The notes beneath the pieces were generated by a model, which worked only from the letters and a program-made list of their open reading frames with translations, was not told where the DNA came from and made no database searches. From an uncultured Lachnospiraceae bacterium (GTDB taxonomy: Bacteria > Bacillota > Clostridia > Lachnospirales > Lachnospiraceae), in contig CAJUKA010000023.1 in assembly GCA_910586585.1 (NCBI GenBank), positions 1 through 55,361 of the forward strand: a stretch of DNA of 55,361 bases, given 5' to 3'. Shown one piece after another: positions 1 through 8,496 of this stretch. Position numbers and translations under genes: made by a program. Numbering within the stretch: the stretch's first letter is position 1; each line of letters begins with the position of its first letter.

Positions 1-71
1 TTAAATTTTATATACAGTTTGATAGTCAAAAATAAATTTTAATCGTCAAAACTGGCTTTCCATAAAAATAT

Positions 72-100
72 TTGACAAACAAATAGCATAGATTTATAAT
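72..100 (+). promoter_or_regulatory. Consensus sigma-A promoter for the transglutaminase-like gene
   Basis: TTGACA at 72-77 and TATAAT at 95-100 are separated by exactly 17 bases, a perfect match to the housekeeping consensus. The predicted transcript starts near 107 and leaves a leader of about 70 bases before the gene at 178, which has a strong GAGGAGG ribosome binding site just upstream. Bases 1-71 are AT-rich and show nothing else. Confidence 0.85.
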
Positions 101-177
101 AAAAATGTAATTGAATAATTACAAGGATGTAGTTAAGGGACTCATGGGGGAGTATAAGAATCGAGGAGGTTGCTGAT

Positions 178-1764
178 ATGCGTATAGTAGAGAAGGTGCT
201 GTACGGATTCGGTGGCTTATTGGCGCTTATGCTCTTTTTTGTTGCGCTATGCCATTACAATCCGGGAATTGCAGTAAAATTAGGCGCTATTTTAAAGGTA
301 GACGCCGCAAATGAGACATTAAAATCTGATGGGGAAACCAATGCAGGAATGCTTGTTGCAAGTACAACTGTGACAGTGGGGGAACTTCCGGCGGCTGAAA
401 ATACAAGAGCAGTTGAAGATGACAAGGACACAACGGAAGAAGAAAAACTTCATATTCCACAAAAAGTTGCAGGGCTAAGCGGTTATATACCAGTCAAAGC
501 AACAGGCACTGAAATTACCCAGGCCAAAGCGGACGAAATTGCAGCAGAATTAAGCAAGGGCGAGACGGGCGAGAAACTCACATTTGACGCTTTAATGTAT
601 CCGTATTATGACATGATTGATGACACACAAAAAGCAATTTACAAGCAGATTTATGCGAATGCGAATGCAGAAAACAAACATTTTGCCCCGGTGCAGGATA
701 TTACCGCAAATGATTTAAAGAATGCCTTTACGTCTGTTGTGAATGACCATCCAGAGCTGTTCTGGGTAGATACGGCGTATAAATACAAATATACGCCCAA
801 AGGCAGCGTAGCAGATATTACGCTGGTATTTAATGTCACAGCGAATGACTTGGAGGCGTCAAAATCAGAATTTGAGGCAGCGGCGAGACTGATTGCAGAT
901 GAGACATATGGCAATTATACAGATTATGACAAAGAGAAGATTGTGCATGATACTTTGATAGGCAAAGTAAAGTATGACGCCAATGCACCGATGAACCAGA
1001 GTGCATACAGCGCACTTGTTTATGGAAGAACAGTATGTGCCGGATATGCAAGGGCATTGCAGTATGTATTGCAGCAGCTTGATATTCCCTGTTATTATGT
1101 GACAGGTTATGCAGGACAGAATCATGCATGGAATATTGTGAAGCTCGATGATGGGTATTACAATGTTGATAGCACATGGAATGATACAACCCCAAATACC
1201 TATGATTATTTTAATTGTTCCGATGATGATTTTGCATCTGATCATGTGAGAAGGGATTTGTCAATATATTTGCCGCCGTGCAATGGTAATAAATTTAGCG
1301 GATTAGAAGTGAATCCGTCAAAGAAGCCTCCAACAGATACCACTGTGCAGGAAAAACCGACAAAGCCTTCGACAAGTACGCCAACAACGACTACGCCAAC
1401 TACAACGCCGTCTGGAAACAATACGAATAATCAGACAACGGCAACAAATACAGAATCCATCACAGTCATCACGGTACGCGGCGGAGGAGATGAAAATTAT
1501 ATTGACAACATTGGGGATTACTTTAACGAATGTTTTGCTGCGATGATTGACAATGATAACAGCACAATAAACTTTGACCTAGTTATCACAGATAAAAAGC
1601 TTTGGAATACGATTTACAAGGCATATGATAAAGGGGACTGCCAAGAAGGGTATATTGACCGTTATCTGGTGGAAAAACACAAGAACGCGTGCAGTATGTA
1701 TGTAGAAGCAGTACCAAGAACGGATGGCAGCTATCTATTGAGACATCGCGCGATAATAAGTTAA
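178..1764 (+). CDS. Secreted or membrane-anchored transglutaminase-like protein
   Basis: The 528-residue protein has one N-terminal hydrophobic segment (about residues 8-28, signal peptide or anchor), an acidic linker, and a transglutaminase-like (papain-fold) domain around residues 240-350. The expected triad is visible: Cys287 in TVCAGYARA, His316 in QNHAWN, Asp331 in NVDSTW. A Thr/Pro-rich wall-spanning linker follows at about 385-430, then a small C-terminal domain of about 90 residues that I do not recognise. Proteins of this family act as cysteine proteases or cross-linking enzymes outside the cell; the substrate cannot be told here. The start has a GAGGAGG site 7-8 bases upstream. The next gene begins 32 bases after the stop, so they are probably cotranscribed from the consensus promoter at 72-100. 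Confidence 0.85.
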   Translation: MRIVEKVLYGFGGLLALMLFFVALCHYNPGIAVKLGAILKVDAANETLKSDGETNAGMLVASTTVTVGELPAAENTRAVEDDKDTTEEEKLHIPQKVAGLSGYIPVKATGTEITQAKADEIAAELSKGETGEKLTFDALMYPYYDMIDDTQKAIYKQIYANANAENKHFAPVQDITANDLKNAFTSVVNDHPELFWVDTAYKYKYTPKGSVADITLVFNVTANDLEASKSEFEAAARLIADETYGNYTDYDKEKIVHDTLIGKVKYDANAPMNQSAYSALVYGRTVCAGYARALQYVLQQLDIPCYYVTGYAGQNHAWNIVKLDDGYYNVDSTWNDTTPNTYDYFNCSDDDFASDHVRRDLSIYLPPCNGNKFSGLEVNPSKKPPTDTTVQEKPTKPSTSTPTTTTPTTTPSGNNTNNQTTATNTESITVITVRGGGDENYIDNIGDYFNECFAAMIDNDNSTINFDLVITDKKLWNTIYKAYDKGDCQEGYIDRYLVEKHKNACSMYVEAVPRTDGSYLLRHRAIIS

Positions 1765-1796
1765 TGTGCAAAAAACTGCACAGAAAAGAGGTACAA

Positions 1797-3323
1797 ATGA
1801 AGTTTCCAGATGGGCCATATTATGCATGGCATATTTACGCGGATTTTTCGCATCAGGCAGAGCTTCCAAAAGAATTAGAGGTTCATGCAAACCATTTTAA
1901 ACAGATGCATTTGATTGGAAAAGAGATTACGCCCAAGACAATTGAACTTTTGCTCGAACAACTTTTTCAGGGGATGCTGCGCGATTTGTATATTAGCCCG
2001 TTTGTACCGAATGACTTGTATAATGACCAATATCATAGGGAGCTGCATAGGCAGCTCCTTTATGGTAGATATACGTATGGATGCGGCGCAGCAGGCTATA
2101 ATCAGGAAAAATCAATTGCGGTATTTACAAGGCTTGACGAATATATTTTGAATCGTCATACGCCGATCAAGAATGACGAAAGGGCGCTTTGTCATCCTGT
2201 TGTGATTTTTGAATCTTTTGAAGAAATGGCAGAAGCGATTCAAAATATGATTCTGACAGGAGATCTTGATGGGAAGCGGGAAAGCCCGCCTGTTGTTTCT
2301 GATGTTCGTAGAGGCATTGATCCGAGTCTTTTGTGTTGGATTGAAAATGAGTTGGGGGAGGTTCCGCAAAGCCCAGAAGGATTAGATAAGGTGGTCAGCC
2401 TGATGGGGAATTATTATATAAATGGGTATCCGGTGTTTCCTGACTGGCTGGCTCCAGAACCAGGAAACTGGACTATCTTGGGGGAGCTGCCAAACTTAAA
2501 AGTTCTTTATATGCCCAAGTTGGCATTGGATAACTATGATTTTTTGCTGCATTGCCCCAATCTGGAAAGTGTGGGATTATCATTGACAAACCTTTCTGAT
2601 GCGCATGTGCTGGAAAACCTGCCAAATGCAACGAATCTTTCCTTGCCAGCAGTGGAGTTTGATGATTTTTCGTTCCTGCTGAATTGCCGTCGTCTGGAAA
2701 TTTTGGATTTAAGCCAGACAAATTTCAGAGACTGTACGATTTTGACGAAACTGCCGGAACTGAAAATGGTTGAGTTACCGGCAGAGCGTCAGCTACTGCA
2801 TTTAGAGAAGCTGGACCCACTGCCTGTTCAAGTGAAAACCAATCCCAGCCGCGTGCGTGGGGAAGGGATTTTGTCCTATGATGTGATCAAACCGTGTCTG
2901 GTAGAACCTTGGAGTATTGCGCCGCCATATAAAGTTTTGTATATTGAGATTGACGATAAAAAGACTTGGGAGGGGCGCAAAATCACACAGAAGGTTGTAG
3001 AAAAGCTAATAGATAAGATTAAAAACAAAAAGATTCATGAGCTGATGCTTTCTCTGGAATATTGGGGCGAAGATGAGTACATGACATTGTCAATCTTTCG
3101 CAAGGGAGTTTTATTAAGCTTTACAGATGACCAAAAAAAGCTTTGCTATATCCTTTATGATCCCACCCATCCTGTTGACTGGACACAAGTTGAAGACGAG
3201 GGACTGGGAGATGACCCTGGCGAATATGCTACAACGGATCGGAATCTTGCAGCGGAATGTGTGGCATATTTTATCAAGACAGGAAAATTGTACCCAGGTG
3301 CATACTGGGCAAGATATTATTGA
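1797..3323 (+). CDS. Leucine-rich-repeat protein, probably cytoplasmic
   Basis: The 508-residue protein has no signal peptide or membrane segment. A central block (about residues 225-340) shows leucine-rich repeats spaced 22-24 residues apart: NLKVLYMPKL, NLESVGLSLTNL, NATNLSLPAVEF, RLEILDLSQTNF, ELKMVELPA. The flanking regions are not recognised. The frame stays open upstream to 1689, but the start at 1797 is preferred because AAAAGAGG sits just upstream of it and the longer version would overlap the preceding gene. It probably forms an operon with the transglutaminase-like gene; a role in protein-protein contacts is inferred only from the repeat type. Confidence 0.75.
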   Translation: MKFPDGPYYAWHIYADFSHQAELPKELEVHANHFKQMHLIGKEITPKTIELLLEQLFQGMLRDLYISPFVPNDLYNDQYHRELHRQLLYGRYTYGCGAAGYNQEKSIAVFTRLDEYILNRHTPIKNDERALCHPVVIFESFEEMAEAIQNMILTGDLDGKRESPPVVSDVRRGIDPSLLCWIENELGEVPQSPEGLDKVVSLMGNYYINGYPVFPDWLAPEPGNWTILGELPNLKVLYMPKLALDNYDFLLHCPNLESVGLSLTNLSDAHVLENLPNATNLSLPAVEFDDFSFLLNCRRLEILDLSQTNFRDCTILTKLPELKMVELPAERQLLHLEKLDPLPVQVKTNPSRVRGEGILSYDVIKPCLVEPWSIAPPYKVLYIEIDDKKTWEGRKITQKVVEKLIDKIKNKKIHELMLSLEYWGEDEYMTLSIFRKGVLLSFTDDQKKLCYILYDPTHPVDWTQVEDEGLGDDPGEYATTDRNLAAECVAYFIKTGKLYPGAYWARYY

Positions 3324-3346
3324 TTAAAAAATAGAAAAGGGAAAAT

Positions 3347-3409
3347 ATGTACAAAAAACGAATAGCAGTTATCATTTTGGCAATTATGGGCACACTATGC
3401 AGTATATAA
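3347..3409 (+). pseudogene. 20-codon leader-like remnant
   Basis: A short frame starts after a GAAAAGGG Shine-Dalgarno-like sequence and encodes a basic tip followed by a hydrophobic stretch (MYKKRIAVIILAIMG), then stops. It reads like the beginning of a signal peptide from a lost secreted protein, or a very small membrane peptide. It lies 23 bases after the LRR gene and 19 bases before the VOC gene. There is no other evidence that it is expressed. Confidence 0.3.
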
Positions 3410-3428
3410 AAAACTTTGAGGAATACGG

Positions 3429-3791
3429 ATGAAATTAAAAAATATTTTGATTGTTGTGAAAGATATTGAGAAATCAAAGCAATTTTATCACGACTTGTTT
3501 GGGCTTGACATGCTGCTTGACAATGGTGGTAATATGATTTTAACAGAAGGTCTGGTACTCCAGGAAGAAAAAATTTGGAGAACGTTTTTGGAAAAGGATA
3601 TTATCCCAAAAAGCAATTCTTGTGAACTGTATTTTGAGGAACAAGATATAGAGGCATTTGTTGAAAAATTAGAAAAAATGTATCCCTCAATTCAATATGT
3701 CAATCGACTTACGACACATAGTTGGGGACAAAAAGTAATTCGCTTCTATGATTTTGATGGTAATTTGATAGAGGTAGGGACCCCCATGTAG
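3429..3791 (+). CDS. VOC (glyoxalase/bleomycin-resistance) family protein
   Basis: The 120-residue protein has the single-domain vicinal-oxygen-chelate layout of two beta-alpha-beta-beta-beta modules. The first opens with LKNILIVVKDIEKSKQFYHD and the second contains FYFEEQ-like and FEV-type strands ending with the typical DFDGNLIEVGTP. Family members are small metal-dependent isomerases, dioxygenases or antibiotic-binding proteins and usually work as dimers; the substrate cannot be inferred. It follows the LRR gene on the same strand with no obvious promoter of its own. A hairpin ending in T residues for the opposite strand lies just downstream. Confidence 0.8.
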   Translation: MKLKNILIVVKDIEKSKQFYHDLFGLDMLLDNGGNMILTEGLVLQEEKIWRTFLEKDIIPKSNSCELYFEEQDIEAFVEKLEKMYPSIQYVNRLTTHSWGQKVIRFYDFDGNLIEVGTPM

Positions 3792-3838
3792 TTTGACGGG
3801 AATTAAAATAGTTATTGGTATGTTTGAATTTCACAATC

Positions 3839-3907
3839 AAAAAGGGAACGAACCATTTCTGATTCATTCCCTTTCAACGCAATATCTAAGTATCGTGAAT
3901 ATTGCGT
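3839..3907 (-). terminator. Terminator of the perR-rubrerythrin-rubredoxin unit
   Basis: Read on the minus strand, the rubredoxin stop is followed by two hairpins. The first (3877-3907) has a perfect 9-bp stem, ACGCAATAT paired with ATATTGCGT. The second (3841-3874) pairs AAAGGGAACGAA with TTCATTCCCTTT with one mismatch and runs into five T residues at 3843-3839. The second looks like an intrinsic terminator. Confidence 0.7.
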
Positions 3908-3914
3908 AATTGTA

Positions 3915-4088
3915 TTAGTTGTAATTATCAATGCAAGGCTGGAACATATCCTTTGACACGCCGCACAGAGGGCAGCACCAGTCAGCAGGAAGATCTTCAA
4001 AAGCAGTTCCTGGGGCAATTCCATGATCAGGATCGCCTTTTTCAGGATCGTAAGTATAGCCGCACGGATTGCAAAAATATTTTTTCAT
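3915..4088 (-). CDS. rub: Rubredoxin
   Basis: The 57-residue protein has the two iron-binding knuckles of rubredoxin: Cys6-x2-Cys9-Gly and Cys39-x2-Cys42-Gly, plus the usual GDPDHGIAPGT and LPADW motifs. Cys38 directly before the second knuckle (WCCPLCG) replaces the common Val. The start at 4088 is chosen over one eight codons upstream because AAAGGAGAG lies 8 bases before it and the protein then begins MKKYFCNPCGY like other rubredoxins. It carries one electron on a single Fe(Cys)4 centre, probably passing it to the rubrerythrin encoded just upstream. It sits last in the perR-rubrerythrin-rubredoxin series, 54 bases after the rubrerythrin gene. Confidence 0.95.
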   Translation of the reverse strand: MKKYFCNPCGYTYDPEKGDPDHGIAPGTAFEDLPADWCCPLCGVSKDMFQPCIDNYN

Positions 4089-4142
4089 GTCGTATCTCTC
4101 CTTTGTTATCATATGAAAAGTAAAAGTTTTATCTTTTGTTTT

Positions 4143-4682
4143 TTAACCAAAGTATCTCTTTAACAAGCCTTCGAATGCCTTGCCATGTCTCGCTTCGTCG
4201 CGGGCCATCTCATGAACCGTATCATGGATTGCATCAAGATTAGCAGCCTTTGCACGTTTTGCAAGATCAAACTTACCAGCAGTAGCGCCGTTCTCAGCTT
4301 CTACACGCATTTCAAGGTTTTTCTTGGTAGAGTCTGTCACAACTTCGCCTAAAAGTTCTGCAAACTTAGCAGCATGTTCTGCCTCTTCCCAAGCAGCCTT
4401 TTCCCAATAAAGACCAATTTCAGGATAGCCTTCTCTGTGTGCAACTCTAGCCATAGCAAGATACATACCAACTTCTGTACACTCGCCATTAAAGTTTGCT
4501 CTTAAGTCTGCCATAATATCTTCGCTAGAGCCCTGTGCCACACCAACTACATGCTCTGCAGCCCAGCTTTTCTCGCCGCCCTGTGCCACAAATTTGTCGG
4601 CAGGAACACCGCACTGTGGGCATTTCTCTGGAGCTGCGTCACCCTCGTGAACATAACCGCATACACTACATACATATTTCAT
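4143..4682 (-). CDS. Reverse rubrerythrin (N-terminal rubredoxin domain, then ferritin-like di-iron domain)
   Basis: The 179-residue protein starts with a short rubredoxin-like domain, Cys5-x2-Cys8 and Cys21-x2-Cys24, followed by a four-helix di-iron domain with FNGECTEVGMYLAMA, WEEAEHAAKFAEL and MARDEARHGKAFEGL carrying the Glu and His iron ligands. This order, opposite to classical rubrerythrin, matches the reverse rubrerythrins of Clostridium species, which reduce hydrogen peroxide and oxygen in anaerobes. The start at 4682 follows AAAGGAGG with good spacing. It lies 92 bases downstream of perR and just upstream of rubredoxin, its plausible electron donor, so control by PerR is likely. Confidence 0.92.
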   Translation of the reverse strand: MKYVCSVCGYVHEGDAAPEKCPQCGVPADKFVAQGGEKSWAAEHVVGVAQGSSEDIMADLRANFNGECTEVGMYLAMARVAHREGYPEIGLYWEKAAWEEAEHAAKFAELLGEVVTDSTKKNLEMRVEAENGATAGKFDLAKRAKAANLDAIHDTVHEMARDEARHGKAFEGLLKRYFG

Positions 4683-4774
4683 TTTAAAATCCTCCTTTAA
4701 AAATATCATTTAGGAAAACAGGTTGTGATATGTAAATCCGTTTTCCATAATAGCATCACAATGTTACAAAATAA

Positions 4775-5170
4775 TCATTTCAGATCCCGATTCAAGCAGT
4801 CTTTGCAAATACCGCAAAAGTACAGCTTGTGACCTTGTATTAACCCGTCAAAATCTTTAGAAGCCGCCTTATCAATAAATGAAAAATCCACATCCTTCAT
4901 CGCTAAATCCAAAACAGCATTACAGCGCGTACAAACAAAATGCTGATGCGGAACAGTATTATAATCAAAATGCTCGATACGATGTTCTCCAAAACTGTGT
5001 TTGGCTATGATGCCTGCCTCTGCAAGTTGATTTAGATTGCGATAAACCGTACCAAGGCTGATGTTTGGAAATGTATCCTTGACATTAGAGTAAACAAGCT
5101 CCGCCGTCGGATGATCTCTGCGGGATTGCAGGAAGGAGAGGATCGCTTCTCTCTGGCGGCTGAATTTCAT
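4775..5170 (-). CDS. perR: Fur-family peroxide regulator PerR
   Basis: The 131-residue protein has a winged-helix N-terminal half (SRQREAILSFLQ, LGTVYRNLNQLAEAG) and a dimerisation half with HFDYNTVPHQHFVC. Two CxxC pairs, CTRC and CGIC, form the structural zinc site. The Asp in FDYN and the following His residues fit the metal-sensing site of PerR. Start 5170 follows GGAGG by eight bases; a start six codons earlier overlaps that site. It precedes rubrerythrin and rubredoxin, the classic PerR regulon of anaerobes. PerR rather than Fur or Zur is inferred from this context and residue pattern. Confidence 0.85.
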   Translation of the reverse strand: MKFSRQREAILSFLQSRRDHPTAELVYSNVKDTFPNISLGTVYRNLNQLAEAGIIAKHSFGEHRIEHFDYNTVPHQHFVCTRCNAVLDLAMKDVDFSFIDKAASKDFDGLIQGHKLYFCGICKDCLNRDLK

Positions 5171-5323
5171 GGCCAAATAACCTCCCACCTTTCTCCGGTT
5201 CTAAAAATATGAAGTTGGATTACAAAAATTCTATTTTTACTTTATAGGAAACGACGAATACAGAATCCATTGAAACAAAAAACGAAGTTTCTTACAATCA
5301 CAGAAATATCTAAAATAAATATT

Positions 5324-5336
5324 AGTAATGATTACT
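5324..5336. promoter_or_regulatory. Candidate Fur-family operator in the perR upstream region
   Basis: AGTAATGATTACT is a perfect 6-1-6 palindrome in AT-rich sequence about 155 bases upstream of perR. Its form (inverted AT-rich halves around one base) resembles Fur/PerR boxes, but the match to the Bacillus PerR box is only partial. It may serve autoregulation of perR or lie ahead of the divergent kinase gene. The rest of 5171-5570 holds no gene that I can support; a weak TATACT -10-like hexamer is at 5472-5477. Confidence 0.35.
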
Positions 5337-5570
5337 GTTATTATATTTATATTCCCTGTAAATGTCAATAAAATATTTATAAACTTTCTGTTACATCGGA
5401 TTGGAAAAGAAAGCTCAATTAAAAAAATATTAATAAATCCACAAAACACTATATTTTAGCGAATGATATGTTATACTAAATAAAATACAGACGTAATGAA
5501 CAAAAGAACAAAAGTTGCGTTTTACTTCAATGTAGACGCTGTGGCTCATGATTGATAAAGAAGGGATAGC

Positions 5571-5597
5571 GTGAAAAGAACAGCGTTTTTCACTTTT
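5571..5597 (+). terminator. Terminator-like hairpin ahead of repeat copy A
   Basis: GTGAAAA (5571-5577) pairs with TTTTCAC (5587-5593) and is followed by TTTT. The loop is nine bases. There is no plus-strand gene immediately upstream that it obviously serves, so it may end a short untranslated transcript or be part of the repeat's target site. Repeat copy A begins at the very next base. Confidence 0.4.
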
Positions 5598-5684
5598 ATG
5601 CACACGGACGTCCAAAGGAAAAATGTCAGCAGAAGCTGACGGACGCCCGGCGCGCAAGTAGGGGAAGGAAACTTCCCTACTCGA
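5598..5684 (+). repeat. Dispersed hairpin element, copy A (87 bp)
   Basis: The element starts ATGCACA and ends CTACTCGA. It holds a nested hairpin: an outer stem of 5606-5613 with 5641-5648 and an inner stem GTCAGC (5625-5630) with GCTGAC (5635-5640) around an AGAA loop. A second hairpin follows, made from AGTAGGGGAAG and CTTCCCTACT. It ends 34 bases before the histidine kinase start, so it lies in that gene's leader. Copies B (49528-49614), C (9086-9171) and the shortened D (53082-53122) are elsewhere in the window. Confidence 0.85.
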
Positions 5685-5718
5685 TTTTAAGCTGCCAACG
5701 GCGGCATGGAGGATTTCT

Positions 5719-6867
5719 ATGAAGAGAAAGCTGCGTATGGAACTAAAGACAAAGATGACGGTTCTGTTTCTTGTCATGATTCTTGTTCCAATGATTTTCG
5801 TAATACTGGCTTTTTTTAGTTTTGGCTATCATGAAAATATTGATGTATTGCGGGAACTGACAAAAGAAGATATCATGCTTGGCGCTATGATAAACAAGCG
5901 TTTTATGCGGTATCTGATTATTGCCATGATGATCATTTTGGTTATGACAAGCGGATTGATTACAGCGTGGATTAACAAGGATATTTACAGACCCTTAAAA
6001 GAATTGAGCACAGCGATGCAGCATATCGCAGAAGGTGATTTTGAATTTCGCATGACCAATATGCGTCAGGACGAGATGGGGCTGCTTTTTGAAAATTATG
6101 AACAAATGCGCCTGCAGCTCAAGGAAAATGAGGAAGAGAAAGAACAGAATGAAAAAAAGTCAAAAGAGCTTGTCAGCAATATTTCACATGATTTGAAAAC
6201 GCCGATTACATCGATCAAGGGCTATGTTGAAGGAATTATGGATGGTGTGGCGGACACGCCGGAAAAGATGGATAAATACATCAAAACCATATACAATAAA
6301 GCAAACGACATGGACAGATTGATCAATGAGCTGACAACATATTCTGGCATTGATTCCAATAAAATTCCATATCACTTTCATATTTTAAATATTTCTGATT
6401 ATTTTTCTGACTGCGTTGAAGAGGTTGGGCTTGACCTTGAATCCAGAAACATTAGCCTCATATTCACCAATTTGGTGTCTGCAGATACTTGTGTTGTCGC
6501 CGATCCAGAACAGCTGAAAAAGGTAATTAACAACATTATCAGCAATAGTGTCAAATACATGGGACACGATAAAGGGGTGATAGACATTCGGATATTGGAT
6601 GAGGGAGAATCCGTCAAAGTCGAGATTGAAGATGATGGAAAAGGAATCGCGGCTAAGGATATCGGAAATATATTTGAGCGGTTTTATAGAACGGACTCTT
6701 CTAGAAATTCACTTCAAGGCGGCAGCGGAATCGGATTAAGTATTGTAAAGAAGATTATAGAAGACCATGGAGGGTATGTCTGGGCTACTAGCAGAGTAGG
6801 AGAAGGTACTTGTATGCATTTTGTACTTAGAAAATACACAGAAAAAAAAGAAGATGTTATCATATGA
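5719..6867 (+). CDS. Membrane sensor histidine kinase (HAMP, HisKA, HATPase)
   Basis: The 382-residue protein has two membrane segments (about 13-35 and 62-84) with a short extracellular loop, a HAMP linker (IYRPLKELSTAMQHIAEGDF), a HisKA domain with the phosphorylated His157 in NISHDLKTPITSIKGY, and an ATPase domain with the N box NNIISNSVKY, DDGKGI and GGSGIGLSIVKKI. It autophosphorylates and passes phosphate to the regulator encoded 143 bases downstream. The small sensor loop gives no hint of the signal and fits kinases that sense within the membrane. GGAGG lies seven bases before the start. The upstream leader carries dispersed repeat copy A, which may influence expression. Confidence 0.93.
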   Translation: MKRKLRMELKTKMTVLFLVMILVPMIFVILAFFSFGYHENIDVLRELTKEDIMLGAMINKRFMRYLIIAMMIILVMTSGLITAWINKDIYRPLKELSTAMQHIAEGDFEFRMTNMRQDEMGLLFENYEQMRLQLKENEEEKEQNEKKSKELVSNISHDLKTPITSIKGYVEGIMDGVADTPEKMDKYIKTIYNKANDMDRLINELTTYSGIDSNKIPYHFHILNISDYFSDCVEEVGLDLESRNISLIFTNLVSADTCVVADPEQLKKVINNIISNSVKYMGHDKGVIDIRILDEGESVKVEIEDDGKGIAAKDIGNIFERFYRTDSSRNSLQGGSGIGLSIVKKIIEDHGGYVWATSRVGEGTCMHFVLRKYTEKKEDVII

Positions 6868-7010
6868 CAGAGTTTTGTTTCGTCATGCAAAGTGAATGAT
6901 ACAAGTCGATAATTTATGGAGCATGTCGGAGCGGTTATCGCTTTAAGGCAGAATGTGCATACCGTATCAAAGGGATGAAAAGAAAGGAATCAAAAGAAAG
7001 GATGGAGCAT

Positions 7011-7700
7011 ATGAGCAGAATATTGATCGTAGAAGATGAAGAGGCAATCGCAGAGTTAGAGAAAGACTATTTAGAGTTAAATGATTTTGAGGTTAAGATT
7101 GAAAACAGCGGAGACACAGGATTGGCCGCTGCATTGGCAGAGGATTTTGATTTGATTATTCTTGACCTGATGCTTCCAGGAATTGATGGTTTTGAGATAT
7201 GCAGGCGGCTTCGTGAAAACAAGGATGTGCCAATTCTGATGGTATCAGCCAAAAAAGATGATATTGACAAAATCAGGGGACTTGGCTTGGGGGCAGATGA
7301 TTATTTGACAAAGCCGTTTAGCCCTAGTGAGCTTGTAGCGCGTGTCAAAGCGCATATGGCACGGTATAACAGACTTGTTGGAAGCCATGCCAGAGAAAAT
7401 GATATTGTGGAAATCAGAGGAATCCGCATTGATAAGACCGCACGACGTGTATTTGTAGATGGAGAAGAGCGGGCATTTACGACAAAGGAGTTTGACCTTT
7501 TGACATTCCTTGCAGAAAATCCCAACCATGTATTTACAAAAGAAGAAATTTTTAGAGAAATCTGGGATATGGACTCAATCGGTGATATCGCGACAGTGAC
7601 AGTGCACATCAAAAAAATCCGTGAAAAAATCGAGCCGGATACTTCGAAACCGCAATACATTGAGACAATCTGGGGTGTAGGATACCGCTTTAAATTATAA
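7011..7700 (+). CDS. OmpR/PhoB-family response regulator
   Basis: The 229-residue protein has a receiver domain with acidic pocket EDEE, phosphoacceptor Asp52 in LIILDLMLPGIDG and Lys in LTKPF, then a winged-helix DNA-binding domain ending in VWGVGYRFKL-type sequence. The frame extends to 6975, but the start at 7011 has GAAAGGA at proper spacing and gives the usual MSRILIVEDEE opening. It is the partner of the kinase just upstream; kinase-before-regulator is the less common order. No target promoter can be assigned, although the neighbouring pseudouridine synthase follows after only 47 bases and may be cotranscribed. Confidence 0.93.
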   Translation: MSRILIVEDEEAIAELEKDYLELNDFEVKIENSGDTGLAAALAEDFDLIILDLMLPGIDGFEICRRLRENKDVPILMVSAKKDDIDKIRGLGLGADDYLTKPFSPSELVARVKAHMARYNRLVGSHARENDIVEIRGIRIDKTARRVFVDGEERAFTTKEFDLLTFLAENPNHVFTKEEIFREIWDMDSIGDIATVTVHIKKIREKIEPDTSKPQYIETIWGVGYRFKL

Positions 7701-7747
7701 TTGCAGGAAAATAAAAGCATTTTGTTGTATTCATAGGATGAAAAAAA

Positions 7748-8485
7748 ATGGACAAAATGATAGTGTATGAGGATAATGTTCTGCTTGTCGTGCACAAACC
7801 GCCTGGAATTGCCACGGAAACGGCAAAAGCAGGAAAAGCAGACCTTGTATCGGAATTGAAAAATTATCGAGAGAGAAAAGGTGAGGAAACCTATATTGGT
7901 GTGATTCACAGACTTGACCAGCCTGTAGAGGGGCTGCTGGTATTTGCCAAAAATACAGAAGCAGCCAAAAAATTAAGTGCAAGACTACAGGATGGAAGCC
8001 TGGCAAAAAAATATATAGCACTAGCAGCAGGAATTCCCTCGGCGCAGGAGGGGGAACTGATAGATTATTTGTGGAAAGATGGGCGAACAAACCTATCTCA
8101 GGTGGTGTCAAAGGACACAAAGGGAGCAAAAGAAGCAAGACTTTGCTGGAAGCTCTTGAAACATTCGGATAGCGGTTGCAAAGGAGGCAGTTCACTCATT
8201 GAAATAACATTATTCACGGGGAGGCACCATCAGATTCGAGTACAGATGTCACATGCAGGACATCCGCTTCTTGGAGACATAAAGTATGGTTCGGAATCTT
8301 CGATAGCGCTCTCAAAACAATATGGGTTAAAGTCTGTAGCACTTTTGGCCAATGAGCTTCGATTTGTGCACCCTGTTTCAGGCAGGCACATGGAGTTTTC
8401 ACTTGGAAATTCATGCTGGGATATGCTGTTGAATGCTAAGCCCTGCGTGAACAGCAGCAATACAAATTGTTCAGCTTTAAAATAA
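7748..8485 (+). CDS. RluA-family RNA pseudouridine synthase
   Basis: The 245-residue protein consists of the catalytic domain only, without an S4 RNA-binding domain. The signature VIHRLDQPVEGLLVFAKN holds the catalytic Asp57, and the later GRHHQIRVQMSHAGHPLLGD motif is also typical. It isomerises uridine to pseudouridine in ribosomal or transfer RNA in the cytoplasm; which position is modified cannot be read from the sequence. The HRLDQPVEG variant (usual HRLDRxTSG) marks a subgroup common in Firmicutes. It follows the two-component pair closely and is followed by the strong promoter of the next gene. Confidence 0.88.
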   Translation: MDKMIVYEDNVLLVVHKPPGIATETAKAGKADLVSELKNYRERKGEETYIGVIHRLDQPVEGLLVFAKNTEAAKKLSARLQDGSLAKKYIALAAGIPSAQEGELIDYLWKDGRTNLSQVVSKDTKGAKEARLCWKLLKHSDSGCKGGSSLIEITLFTGRHHQIRVQMSHAGHPLLGDIKYGSESSIALSKQYGLKSVALLANELRFVHPVSGRHMEFSLGNSCWDMLLNAKPCVNSSNTNCSALK

Positions 8486-8496
8486 ATTTTTATCAG

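Noticed and set aside
3347..3409. Short frame considered as a functional toxin-like peptide
   Set aside because: Hydrophobic with basic tip, but there is no antisense RNA promoter or antitoxin visible, so it is listed only as a likely remnant.
7301..7909. 202-codon open frame on the minus strand
   Set aside because: Antisense to the response regulator and pseudouridine synthase; no start signals or recognisable protein.
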